Source: Choristoneura fumiferana | Taxonomy: Eukaryota; Arthropoda; Insecta; Lepidoptera; Tortricidae | Assembly (NCBI RefSeq): GCF_025370935.1 | Contig: NC_133472.1 | Location: 27,018,401 to 27,082,400, forward strand | Length of the DNA stretch: 64,000 nucleotides | Reading direction: 5' to 3' | Part shown: positions 12,801-26,900 of the stretch, piece after piece | Numbering within the stretch: the stretch's first letter is position 1 | How the letters are laid out: every line of letters begins with the position of its first letter | Notes under the pieces: model-generated | Seen by the model: the letters and a program-made list of their open reading frames with translations, nothing else | Databases searched by the model: none | Told to the model about the DNA's origin: nothing | Position numbers and translations under genes: made by a program

Positions 12801-14907
12801 AAATATTAAGTTTTCAGTGTTGCTAAGGGAATGTACAGTATCCGGATATTTAGTTTGAAACCTACGCATTAGCGTAAATGTTGTGTTGTGCTTTATGGAA
12901 ATGTGTATGTTATTTTGAAAGCCCGCATTGTAAGAGAAGTGTAAATTTATTATGTTGTGACAACTTCAATGCTGGTGGTGAGGTACCGAACTTTACAAAA
13001 CCAATAGACGCTAGCACCGCGCCTTGGGCGGCGCGCCCGCGTCCGTGCTTACCGCAGTTACCAGGAGCAACATTACTGTCAATTACACAGTAAGTCGCAT
13101 ATTTAAAATCGAAATGACTAAAGTGCATGGTGTACCTAAGTATAAACTTGATGCAGATTTATTGTAAATACATACCTTAATGTTAACGCCAGCTGTCAGT
13201 ACGGATAGATTTCTAAAACCACACCAAGGAAAATAGCATGTGAATATAAATTTCTAAAACTGTGTATCACGACTGCTCCAATATTTTTTTGATGACTGCT
13301 TATAATTATGTACTTAGTTGACCAGGGCGGCAGTTTCTTACTACACCATCCGAATTTCGAATTCAACGCAGTTTTTCTCCATTTCCACAGACGCTATTTC
13401 AATAATCGACCTCTGACTAGCTACAGTGTGGAGGTGGAGAAACTGCATGAACACACATTTCTTGTATAAACGTAGCTATCATAACGTTTCAAATGAACAG
13501 TCATTATTTCAGTTCATTTATGTGCACCTCCGCAAAATAACGCCTCATTCAATAAATTAGGTAGTTCAATTTGACTGTAGAGAGACTGAACTATATAGCT
13601 AAAATATCAAAAAAAAATGCCTTCAAGAACAAGCTATAACTTAAGTATGCTCTAAAAACGAAAATCGCCAGACCAATCAATCCAATACGTACACAATTTA
13701 TCTATATCTAACCTAACCTGAACAGTATCATGACTGACTGACTGACAGATAACGATAGCCAAAACTACTGCTGCTGTATTATAAAGGATCCTTAGGATTT
13801 TTTTTAGAAAATCCCCTGTGATATGGAAATAGCTAAACTTTATGTGTTTATTGGGGGTAATCTCTGATACTACTGAGCTGATTGAAATAATTCTTTTTTA
13901 AGCTACAATATCACTCATCAGCAGTTAAAATATTAAAATAGATTAAAACAGAAATTCATGTGCCGCGGGAACTTTACAATTTCTCGGGATAAAAGTAGAT
14001 TATAGAAATCAAAAAACATTGTAGCTTTCTACGTATACGTATACGTATTAGTGAAAGATTTCGACCTCGAGGGGATTTGCATATTCCGTAGGAAATAGTA
14101 AGTAGTAACCAATCTTACTAGTCAAAAACTGCAGCTTTCTATTAGTGACTTAAGCGATCTAAAGACTTATATCTATCTCGCGGGAACTTTGCGAATTCCC
14201 TTGATAAAAGAAGCCTGTTTCAATTTACAGGGACAGTTTAGCTTTCTATAGAGTTCTCTTATTCTTATCACGTGGGAATAATCTCAGATCATGTACGAAG
14301 TTATAGGCAATAGAAACGCATAGTACTTACTTTAAGGGTTTCTAAAATTCCACTCCAAAGGGTTTCAAAGTTGGTACGAATTTATGTCTAATTACGTAGG
14401 TAGGTTGATTTTTGAATTCGAAAATTTGCACCATCTGTCTAAAACAACGTCTGTCTGTGTTTGTATTTCTATATGTATTATAGATAATTCTCCGAAAAAT
14501 GAATCAAAACACGAAAAAAGGATCGTAGAGAGTAAATGTAAGATACCCCAAATTTAACGCGAGCGAAGCCGCGGGCAAAAGCTAAATATCATAAAGCAAC
14601 ACTATGCTCACTTTTCCTAGAATAGTAGAGCGAGTTCCTACCGAAAATATACCATTGTATTTTCCCCCATATTACGATGTTAATGAATAGGATTACCTAG
14701 GTCGAAAAGGTAAACATTTTATCGTTGCCATTGACTGCTTCATTTCAGCAACATTACAAATAACTTCCGAATAAATTTGCGGGTGGTAGGACCTAGTGCA
14801 GGATCCATCCGGATCGCTACCACCATCTTACTCGTTAATCCTACCGCCAAGCAGCAGTGCTTGCACTGTTGTGTTCCGGTGAGGAGAGTAAGACAGCCGA
14901 GTGAAAT

Positions 14908-14945
<38 letters not shown>

Positions 14946-17900
14946 TTTACTTACACATATTTGATACACATAGAAATACATTAGATAGAAAAAAAACCAT
15001 CGAATAGTATAAAGTGGACCCCACTCAGCATAGTGTTACGGCAAGCCGCATCGCTGTTTTTCAGTGGGACCCATAATTACTGGCGCAAAAGGCATTTTAT
15101 CTTAGCCCTCTAGGTTGGTAACGCACCTGCAATCCCTCTGGTGTTGCGGGTGTCCATGGGCATTGGTGATCACTTACGATCCACCTGATCGTTTACCTTC
15201 ATTTGACACAAAAACATAAGTCGTTATTGTCTAATATCTGCATTATAATACGTGTTTTTATTAAGCATAACATTTTTTTGGGTTTGTTTATAAAATACGC
15301 GTTTTATATTTTTAATTCAGTATTATTCATATAATGTCTAAGAACCTGGACGACCGAGCTTTACCTGGGCTAAAACTCGATAGTAAGCGTTTTCCCAGAA
15401 ATAAGACCAAGCGAGATCGATTTGTCATCACCGAAAACCCCCACATACTAAATTTCATCGAAATCGTTAGATCCGTTTCCAAGATTCTGATTATTTACAA
15501 GAATTGCTCATTAAAAGGTATTAAGATAGATAGACAGATTAGAAAGATAGATAAATAATCAAATCACAACTTTCCCTCAGATGCAATAACTATGATATCA
15601 ACCTACCTATGGTGATTTTAAAACTTTATAGAAGGTTTTATTCACTGAGATTCACGGTTGACCTGGCATCAGTCAGTATGGCTGAGCGCTGCGGGCTCTC
15701 TGCCCACTATCTCAAAAACTGTTAGGCGTACGAAAAATGTTTAGCACAGCAAATATTTGTTTCAAATTTTATGCTCTACAATTTTGTAATACATGTTAAC
15801 AGCACTGAACCTATAGAAACCGTGATAATCGCGAAAAACTCACTTTTTTGACATTTGACCTTGAATAACTTATGACACGGACACGAGAATTTCCGAGACT
15901 TTTGAGACAACTCTTTTAGGAGACCTAAAAATGAAGCTGTATACGAGTTTCCAGCTTATTATCTCTCATTCCGAAGTGAATCTCCTAGTATTACTGGATT
16001 AATATTGTTATATTTTATATAGTAGGTACGTCGTTTTTTTCCTCGCATTCAAAATTAAAAGTAAGTACATAATAATAATATACTTGTATACAGTGCTTAA
16101 CGCAAGACTATAAACAACCATAAGAGACTCGAACTATAGCCACCCTCGCTCTGCCCGAGTGGCTAAATATCTCGTATCATTATGGCGTGTTTAGTTCCTA
16201 GTTGAACAATCTACTATTAACTAACCATCTAAAAAAATAACACAGTTATAAGCAGAAATCGAGGAAATAAAATTGTATGCAAAACTTGGAGCTACTGTGT
16301 CTTAACGCTAATCAAGCGTTATACTCCGGCAATTCGTTATTTGTCACGATGGCTTTTAATTAAAATGCATTGTTAGTCGAGTTAAATAAGTGAATGATGT
16401 CATATTACACAACTACTGAAGTACTACTGCAGTCAGCGGATTAGCTTCTCAGCGTCTCTTAGTACTAGAAAGCTGTAATTTGGCATGAATGTTCATAATA
16501 TTCAAATTGACAAAGTGGTAGAATAATAAATTGCCCACTGTTACCTACTAGCTATGTGATTGTTGCTGGATATTTTTAAAAAATAGGAATAAAGGATAAA
16601 CTTTAAATAACACCGAAATTATCACCAATTTTGATTCTATCTTTTTAATCAGCACAAATTTAAGTAGGTAAGTAATGCCAAAAAAGTCATTGAAACTCGG
16701 TGAAATTTGAAAATATTGAATGCGGAACTAATCCGTAATGTTTTATTTGTAGAAAAACATTTATGAAATTGCAGTAAATTCTGGCTGCATCATACAGACC
16801 ATCTTCTTGGTTATATTCGTGTTGCTCAAGTCACAGTAAGCAAATAAAAGAATGATTAAAATACGCGCTACGTAAGGCCTTACTTGGGCTACATTGAAAT
16901 ACATACGTTTGGAGCATCTGAAGTGAAAAATTAATATAATAAATTTAATATGAACCCAGATGGCACCCAAAAAACTAACACGGGCTGATATCTGCATGGG
17001 AGGATGTTATTATCAAACCTTATAGATATTGCTTTCTATAAATAACCCTGAAGAGCCATTAATGTAAATAAAAACAAACCTTCCTTAAACTTTGACTTAC
17101 CATTATTTACAGGATTGAATTAATCTTAAATTTTCTTGCGTCACCTTGAAATACTCGTAATAGAATTTTTCTCACAAAACATTCTACCCCCACCTCCTCT
17201 CCCTTAGGGATCGATTTTTCCTAACCCGCTAAAATGATTATAAGTGTTCCTTTATGAACGGAGCGCGTAAATGGCATTGCAATTTTCTAAACTAATTTCG
17301 ATAAACGGCATAAAATGTTTAGTAATCAATTACCAACAATATGCACTTAAGTACCTAGTACCTGAAAATTTTAACAATGAGAATTGAATTGGAATAACTC
17401 TTTGGCACTTTTGCACTTCACCGTGAAACAGCGCAGTTTAAGGCTGCGCTGCCTCCAAAGATGTGAGAGGATGTGTTGCGGGAAATGTGTTTTTCAGGAA
17501 CTAATAGAAACGCTACATTTACCTACTTATCCTCGCATAGGACATTTCTAGTGGAAACAGCTGAGCGGAGCGAGGCGAGCAAATGAAGCGCTTTTCTATT
17601 GGTTCATGAAAAACACATTCCTCGCACCAAATCCTCGCACATCTCTGGTGGAAATGAAGCCGAAAGGAGCGACCATATCGCTGCTCAAAATACGGAGACG
17701 GTATGGAATCGCAGTGACGTATCGTAAGCGTCACGATTTTATCGCATGCCCCCCACACCGCTGCTGAAAGTATGCAACCGGTTTTGAACCGCAGTGACGT
17801 GGCGTAAACGTCAGGAGTTTGCGTGGTGACCATCCGGCAAATGGCTAAGTAGGGCTTAGTTAGAAGCAAGCTATTTTTAATAGCAAAATAAATATTTCAT

Positions 17901-20900
17901 ACCACATATTCGAAAATCGACTATTGGTTCCCAAGAAGTGCGAGCTAAGTCAGTGTTTTCTCCAAGAGATTTTCACAGGGGCAAAAAAGAAGTAATGCCG
18001 ATGCCGAGTGATGGCAGCAACATTTTTGTCCTCGGGTGGCCGTAGTATGAAGCCCTCTCTGCGCTTACAATTCTACTCTAGAATCATTTGCTCCACTCTA
18101 GATTCAATAAACTGTCCTTACCGTAAATTATAATATTGTTTCTTTGTGACATAATTTACTATTGTTCCTTCTTAGGTGGTTTGTCGGACGGCGAGGCGAG
18201 TCGCGGGCCGGCGCGTACGCGCGGCTCGCGGCGCGACGACCCTCGTCGGCACACTCTCGCGGGCAACCATCTCTACGTGCACCCCCATCACCCACCGCAG
18301 CTTAATTCCCACGAAATGGAGGTACTTAATACTTTTTAAACTTCCCCTTTTTTGTCTAGCTCAGTACCACTGGACCTCCCCGAACGGAGTCCCACCTGGC
18401 GGCCTTGATCTCGCTGGCAGTTGAAGATGAATGCCGCACTTGACACCCGAGGGGAAATCCAACCCTATTTTTACCTTACTTTTTATGGTCGGTGTCTAAA
18501 TCTACCAAAAGGGACCATCCCGAGCGCCATGCCCAGTGATTGAAAGATCAATGGCGAATCTGCATTTCACGTGAGCTTAATCAGGGCGTCGTTCAGCTGC
18601 AGATTAAACACTCTCTAACGAACATCGACTAATTAAAGCTCTCAGTCTTCGACTCCAGGCTACTACTACCTACTCGTAATAGACTCTCGTTCGTAATTCC
18701 CTATTACTACTCTACTCGTCTTTTATGGCACAATTTACTATTTAAAGCTAATATGTGTTTAGCAGTGGTCGTCAGCGCAGGGGCGAGGTTCGGTTATGGC
18801 CGAATACGCAACTGTCGACAAGAGTCGTAATAACAGGCAGGCTCGAATCATAGACCCCCGTACACAAAAGGTACAACAGCAAAACCACGTTGCCGCTTGG
18901 TTTTGGAAAACTCTACTAACACGGTGTTGGCTCGTTAATAATGTCAAAATGCTAAAATTGAAGGCTGCATGGGTTGTGCATGCATTTTTAGATTATAAAA
19001 TAAAATGAAAACATGGATGAGAAACGAACCTGAGGCCGTAATCGTCTAAAGCACTGACGTTCGTGATCGCATTCACTATATCTTTCTACACTCGTCTTAT
19101 ATCGTGTGATAGAAAGAAGTGGTGAAAACGATTGTGATTCTAAGTGCGTGTGTAAGGACTCAAAGCGGTTCTAGGTATTTTTATCGTTTTTCTAGTGGAG
19201 TAAAAAATAATACTGTAACAGTGATTGACGACAGATTAAAGTATATTTCTTCTTTTTCTTTAAATATATATACAGGTAAAAACAAATTTTTGGTGTTTAA
19301 TACAAAGCAAGCTTAAACGCTTTTATGCTTAGCCCACGCGTTCGTAACACATTCTTTTTTTGAGAACCCCTTACTCTATTGATACACGCTTTAGTAGAGA
19401 GCGCTGTCTCGCTCGGATGAACAATCTCCACGACCAAAATATTAGGCACCTTAACGAGTTGGGTATTTTCAGGCTTTATTCGATTTTCTGTGCTTCACTA
19501 ATACTTATACACGTCCAGGTTACACTGTATGAAGACTTAAATACTTGTATTTATTAATTATAGATGTTGCAAATTATTAAATAACTAGCTAACTACTTGA
19601 TTGTCTAAGCCACCGCACGGTATATTAAACAATGAGTTCAAAATAATTTTGACGATGCAAGGATTTTATTTCATCGATTTCATAAATTTACACGCGTCTA
19701 ATATGCTACAACCTGTGCATATTTATAACTCTTAGGATATTTCAATCGGATCTTGGCGTGTCCGTATTGAAGGCTTGAAGCTATATGTGCAGTGCTGTGT
19801 GTTACCGGCAGCCAAGCTTTATTAAGGGAGGTTAAAGTTACGTATTTCTGTAACTTACCCATGATATTCATTTAATTAATAAACTAAAATTCAGACTGTT
19901 AACCTTCTAGCCAAATTATAATTGCCAGCCTTTTGCCAGCAATGTATAGCAGGTAAATTGACAAGTAATAATTAAGGTATCTGTCAGCTGTCATTTACAC
20001 TTACTTGTCAATTTACTTTGCTGTAGGTACATTGCTGGCAATTATAATTTGGTTAGAAAGTTAACAAAGTCTGAATTTTAGTTTATTAATTAAATTAATG
20101 CCATGGTTAAGTTACAGAAATACGTTACTTTAACTTCCCTTAGAAAAGCGTGGCTGCCAGTAACACAATGTTAGTTAACATATAAGTACTTAAATACCTC
20201 TAAGATTTAACACAACATAGCAAACACTCTGTCTTTTTAACTATCATAGAAAAAAAGTAAAAGAAAAGACCAAAAAATGGGCCAGCAATATTTAATACTG
20301 TGGGCACGCTCTGACACCCAAAGCCTTGCTTGCGTTAAACGGGGTACGCAAAAGACAAAGTGATTAGGTGTTGCCAGGTGCTATCCGTACTGAAAAAAGT
20401 ACTGTGTTGTGCAGCCGCCGCTGCCGCGTGGCTACGCGCCCAGCAGCGCACTGCTGTTTGACGATGACCCGGGCATCATGTCTGAGGTGGAGACGGCATC
20501 CACGGGCTTCCGCCGCGGCGGTAAGCAGCGCTCCTCGCTGCCGGTCGTGAGAACACCAAGCAAGACTCTAGAGCGGCCCCTGGGTAAGCAAGCAGTAGCA
20601 TAATTATTTCAGTAGTACATTAACTTGCAACCTGACTTACCTATTTATGCCGGCATAATAAAGCAGCAAAAAAAATAACAAAAAATGGAACCGACTTCAA
20701 AAACCTTGAAAATAATTTTCTTCTAGTTTGATGTCGGTGCCTCAACACGAGCCAGGAGGAGTGGAACTATAGTCGTCTACCTCACCTACATACTATTTGA
20801 CTTGAAATTTGGCATAAATCTGGTGACAATACAATAATCTGATAGTGACATCCTAATAGTCCGGCCCGTTTCAGGATCGTTTCCGCAAGACGGAACTCCT

Positions 20901-23900
20901 CAACAATTAATGGCAGCGACTTGAAATATATTGGGCTTCAATCACTCCTGCTGTCACGTGCTGATGCACCGACTTCAAACTAGAAGAAAAATATTTTCAA
21001 GGCTTTTGGAGCCGGTTTAATTTTTTACAAAAAAAATGTTTCGTAGTTTTTAGTGATTTGGAGCCAAAGTGCATCTCACAACGATTCTATTAAGCTCAAA
21101 TACAGCATAGTTATATCATTTTCTAAATAAATACTTTAGTTTATAAAATTACGGTCTTCTTTATCAGGGTCCAGTTCATCAAATGATACTTTCTGAACGT
21201 AAATACTTGACTTGATGTTATAAATGCCAAAATCGGTGTGCTATAAAAATTTGAGGGTTGCCCTCGATTTCTCTAAGATCCCGACTTGGTGTCAATTTGA
21301 CCACCTCTAACTATGTCCTTCAGAACTAAAAAAAAATTGTGAAATTCGGCCCACAATTGGCGGAGTTATCGCGTAAAACACATACAATAAAAAGCATATA
21401 TACACTCGAATTGAGAACCTTCTCCTTTTTGAAGTCGGTTAAAAAATCGCAGTGTTTTTCTGTCAAAAACAAGGAAGTTAGGATTTTACCAAGGATATCA
21501 CTGATTTGTATGGAACAAGGACATTAATGAAACGTCCTCGGGGTCTGCCAATCATGCCTGTTTGATGCTTTTTGATTGCAATTTTTTACTTTTACATACT
21601 CTTCTCAACTTGTTTTTTTTTTAGGATTGGTGTTCCTGCAGTACAGGAATGAAACTAAACGCGCACTTTTGCCCAACGAGATAACTTCTATTGACACTGT
21701 AAAGGCGCTGTTCGTCAGGAGCTTTCCGAAGCAGCTCACTATGCAGTACATGGACAGTCCCTTGGTGAAAATCTATATTCATGATTCTTCAAAGGACATG
21801 TTTTATGAACTCGAAGATGTCAGGTAAGCAAGGTGCTCTCAGGGTAAATATGTATTTCGCTTCAGAGTTTTCTCAACAATAGCGCGTTTTTAAATATACC
21901 TAATCCATATTATCAAGGTGTCAGATTATGTCTCCGTTGTTTGTACTAGACAAAGGATTATGTTACTTGTATTTATTTTATTCTGCCCTGCTGCTTGCCA
22001 CCTCTGCTATTGCTGACAGGTTACTTAGAAAGAACAAACGTTATGGAAATATAACTTTCAGTCAGTTAACGAGGTTTATGGAGCTAATTCAGAATAGCTG
22101 AAGAGTCTTTATTTTTTACTAGAGTTTACCCACGGCTTTGCACGCATTTATAAACTATTTGATCTGGTATAGTAACAATTGAAATTTCGGGATTTTACAA
22201 AATTCCCCCGGTAATTCCCAAAATTTATATCGTGTTTTTCATTGAGGTTCATCACCCAGCGGTTGTAATTTCAAGATTTTATCCCTATCCCGTGGGAATA
22301 TCGGAATAAAAAGTAGCCTATGTTTTATTCCAGACTAGTGTTTACCCGCGGCTTCGCACGCGTAAATCATTAGGTCCAGCAGCTGAATTGAAATTCCGGG
22401 ATTTTTAAAAGTTCCCGTGTGAATTCCCGAAAGTTAAATCGTTGTTTTCATTGACATTGGTCAAATTTCAGCCAGCGGTTATTGTTTCGAGATTTTATCC
22501 TTATCCCGTGGGAGTATCGGAATAAAAAGTAGGCTATCGGTTATTCCAGACGTCCAGCTACCTACATACCAAATGTCATGACTCTAAGCCCAGCAGTTGT
22601 TAAAGAAGTATCAAATATATTGAATTTATAACCATAATTTTAAGAAAAATCTACAAAAAAAATCTTAAAATCCTTGCTTTTGTGTCAATAATACTGAAAA
22701 AGGTCCGTAGACACGTGCTCCTCCACGTGACGCCAATGCAAACTGGGGTACAGTTGGGGAGTTCTCAAGGGTGTCCTTACGCGATGTAGTGCACGATCGG
22801 GCAAGGTGGCACTTTAGAAATATCGCAATGTTTCACTGTGTGTGTACCTAAGTTTCATTGTTGGACACATGACCCTACTCGTATTATAGTCAGGAAAACG
22901 CTGTTAAAATCTTTCGGGTTATTAGAGCCCACGGTATATGTATACATTATAATAAAGCTGAAGAGGGCCGAAAGTCTGTACATGGAAGATATTCGAAAAA
23001 AAGTTGGCTGGGGATACTTAGAATCGATAGTTCTGTTATCGACGTTCCAACAGTTTTTAGAATTTTTGTCTGTTTATCTGGTTGTCGTTTAATTGCCCGC
23101 GCATCACGTGAGACCGGCTGAACGGGTTTTGATGCAAACTTTACTAATCTGTCGAGAAAATCCCCGGCCATATCTGGAGACCCTGTTTTACAGTTCCGAA
23201 TCAAGGACAGAGTCTACCTCCCAAATTTTGTTGAAATCGAAGAGATAAACTCAGGGTACAGCGGTAGCTAGAAATGCCCATAGATGTGAAACTTAGTGAA
23301 CAGGTTTTTCAGTTGATATTTGACTATTTCTCAAAAAGTTGTCCATTTTCAGTAGTCCACTTAAAAAAAACTATATAATATATTTTTTTATATATATATA
23401 TATATTATATCTTCTGACGCTATTTCAACACAAAAAACCGGCCAAGAGCGTGTCGGACACGCCCAAAATAGGGTTCCGTAGCCATTACGAAAAAAATAAG
23501 TAATATTTTTCTAAGGATTTCGTATTTTATACGGAATCTTCGAGGTTTAGGTATATTTTATACCTTAGGCTGCTATTTAGTCTTAAACTATTAATAATTC
23601 TCAAGCAAACTTAGCCGTTATAGTTTTCCTTGAAAGTTTGATATACTTACTACCATTTTCCACCCACGGGTTTAGATTTTAAAAGGAGGGGGACGCTCGA
23701 TTTTAAAGAAAATTTGCACTTTAAAGTTGAATATTTTGCAAACAAATCACTGAATCGAAAAATCGTTTTAGCAACCCCCTAATGATTTTAAAATACCTAT
23801 CCAACGATACAAGGTTGGATGATAAAAAAAATCACCCCCACTTTCGTCAATGGAAGTCACTAAAAAAAAATTTTTTTTTAATTTTTATTGTACCATTTGG

Positions 23901-26900
23901 TCGGCATAGTTTACATACATATTGGGTCATGCCAAAAGAAATTAGATATTCAGAAACTACAAGGTTTATTATTGCTATCTATTTTTTCGAAGTATTCACC
24001 GTGAACACGTATACACTTTTTCATCCGGCTAAACCACTTGGAAAATGTCAGTGACCATTCTTCTTTACGTACCTCAGAAATTTCATAATTATAGGCAGCC
24101 AGGGCATCTTCTTTGGTTTCAAATCGCCTTCCTTTTAATTTTTCTTTAATTTTTGGATACAGGTAAAAATCACAGGGTGCCAGATTTGGAGAATATGGCG
24201 GGTGAGAGAGTATAGTGACATTTTTCGAACTAAAATAGTCGAGTGTTCTGGCAGAAGTGTGCGGGGCGGCGTTGTCGTGGTGCCAGAGCAGGTGCTGGGT
24301 TCCTGACTTTGGACGCTTGTCACACCAAGCTGACAGCACCTGTAGAGCACAAACTGTCAAATATCATTCTGAGTTGGCAGTTCTTTGATCCTCTAGCACC
24401 ACAGTCGCAATATGGCCTGTCTTGCAGAAAAAAGAGGCAACCATTTGTTTCTGTGTGCTTCGTGCTCGGCGACATTTTGTTGGAGTCGGTTCATCTTCAA
24501 AGCACCATACCGTTGACTGCCGCTTTGTTTCAGGATCGTAGTTATACAATCATGTTTTGTCACCTGTCAGTATATCATACACAGTTTTCTGCTCGCCAGC
24601 ATCGAATTTATTTATCATAAATTTACACCAATCCACGCGTCGTTCTTTCTGCAAATCGTTGAGTTTATGCGGCACCCATCTCGAACAACGCTTATGGAGG
24701 GACAGTTGTCCATGAATTATGGTTTGCAGTGCTGCTGATCCAATGCCTAGATGACGCTCAAGCTCTACGTATGTAATTCGTCGGTTCTCACGGATATTTC
24801 TTTCCACGGCTTGCACATTTTCTTGAGTAACTGCGGTTGGCGGTCGCCCCGACTTCGCCTCATCTTCAAAGCTCTCCCGCCCTCTTTTAAATTCAGCAAA
24901 CCAACTAAAGACAGTTGCACGAGAACAAGCAGACTTACCAAAAGTTGCGACTAAAAGTTCAAAACATTCTTGGGGCTTTAAACCTTTTTTAAAGTCATAA
25001 TAAATCATAACTCAAAAAACACGTCGACTAAGTTCCATTGTAACGGAAAATTCCCGCCAGAATCAATCAGAAAAAAAATATTACGCAGATTTCCGGAGTA
25101 TTCCATTTTTAAATTTATAGCTATTTAATCAGCCTTCACGGTGGTGTATAACTGGCCAGTATCAATCAAACGAGCATGGAGTATCTAATTTCTTTTGGCA
25201 TGACCCTCGTATTCGTGCAAAATTACAGCTTTCTAGCATTGATAGTATTTGAGCAAATACGCGGACGGACGGACAGACAGACGGACAGACATACAGACAG
25301 ACAGACATACAGACAGACAGACATGGTGAAACTATAAGGGTTCCGTTTTTGCCATTTTGGCTCCGGAACCCTAAAAAACAAGTAATATTGTGTTTAAATA
25401 TATAAAACCTTGTGGTAAAGGTGATAAAAAGTCAGATAATCTTTGTTGTTGGATCTAATAGAAAGTTTAGATGTACTTAGTTACAAAATTACGATTTTTA
25501 CCTCACGAGATTTCGTGACGTTTTCCTGACGTCAAGAAATTTTGTATGTTTTATGCAGTTTATGTTTTATGATCTCGTCCTTAGTGTTAATAATTTCTTG
25601 ATAAAACTGATTTCTTTAGGTTTTTTTTAGGTAGGTACACTCGAACCAACTTTATCGTGACCCACTATATATATGAAAGCTTTTCGTAGAAAAACTCATA
25701 GTGACATCGCATTACTTAACAAAAGAATTTATTATGACACTTTAGAGCGTTTTCAGATTATCCAATCCGATATCGGTATCGGAAGCCGATACGATATCGG
25801 GGCAAGTAAAATGTATGAAATATGTACCTGTCTTCCAGATTATCTGATCCGATATCGGATCATATTTCATACAATTTACTTGCCCCGATATCGTATCGGC
25901 GTCCGATAACGATATCGGATCGGATAATCTGAAAACGCTCTTACTCTGAGAAGATTACAGGACTCAAATGTTTCGGTGAAAAACGTTTAGCAACCTGATT
26001 CATTTCGCAACTTTTCATTTCCTAAATGTTTAATATTTCTGAAACTATTATAAATATTTCAGGATTTTTATAAAACTAGCCTAATCTAACCTAAAGGGTT
26101 CTACACGATAGCCCTGAAATAAACCCTGAAATATTTACAGTTTTAGAGTTGCGAAATGAAAAGTTGCGAAAAGGCAGTACCCGCGCGGCAGTTCGACCAA
26201 AGGATCACTGTACAATGGAGTAGGTGTTGTGTAAATATCGAAATCTACGCAGATGAAGTCGCGGGCAAAAGCGAGTATTAAAATAGATTGATAGATATTT
26301 ATTACTTAGTGAAAATTACATTACATTCCATAAGTTCACAAAAAGATCGTCAAAAATAAAATTAGAATAAAAACAATGATTCAAATAAAATAAAAAACAT
26401 AAATTTTACATTTAATATAACGTCAATTGTTATACTTAGCTGAGCATGTCGAATTTTAAGATTGTTTATGAAATATATAAACACCTGAAGGATTGATTAT
26501 TCAAATGAACGCCCACGTTTTTAATGGATGACTTAACAGATGACACTTAATCGTACTGACTTGTCCTATACGCTAACTTTTAATAGATGTTTCAGTTGAA
26601 GGCTTGTTGAACTAAATAAGTATGCACAGTAATGCTAGCATTTTCTGACCCACGCTGAGGGAGCTATTGTTACTCGTAGGGTTCCTAACCCGTAGCTTGT
26701 CTTTTATGTTTTACTGTAGTTTTAATCAATTTTATTTTTTTATGACAACCGCGATATTTCGTGTGAATTTCTAAATAAACAACAAAAGGGATTGTTTTTA
26801 CAAAATTCAGCACTATACTTTTTAAACTTTATTGCGTTTTGTTCTTAATAACTTACTTTTAATTTATTATTCGCGACTCATAACGATGCCGTCACATAAA

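Larger units (their letters stand above)
6877..18175 (+). other. AIP3 gene intron 1 (11.3 kb), repeat-filled
   Basis: Long intron holding a duplicated 200-bp repeat (7469-7676 and 9734-9933), short tandem units (9171-9262), a pyrimidine tract (9255-9660), degraded lepidopteran repeat fragments (10200-11220, with 'gcgggcaaaagcta' at its end, and 13795-14584), a LINE/SINE tail (14768-15205), a GA microsatellite, a foldback block (17419-17835) and a possible alternative first exon (12814-13089). No other coding exon is supported. Confidence 0.7.
23434..25376 (+). mobile_element. 'gggttccgtagcc' repeat interrupted by a mariner
   Basis: Begins 'accggccaagagcgtgtcgg' and ends 'ttggctccggaaccctaaaa', with a GACA/GACG-rich stretch at 25258-25325. 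An uninterrupted copy in opposite orientation lies at 48242-48857. Removing 23922-25209 restores colinearity with that copy. Other partial copies: 32361-33155, 55922-56262, 58596-58905. No coding capacity of its own was seen. Confidence 0.8.

Noticed and set aside
17519..17869. 116-codon minus-strand frame
   Set aside because: It lies wholly in a foldback element and its internal tandem units.
25258..25325. CRISPR-like array of short repeats
   Set aside because: It is a GACA/GACG simple repeat inside a transposon copy; there are no regular spacers and the genome is eukaryotic.
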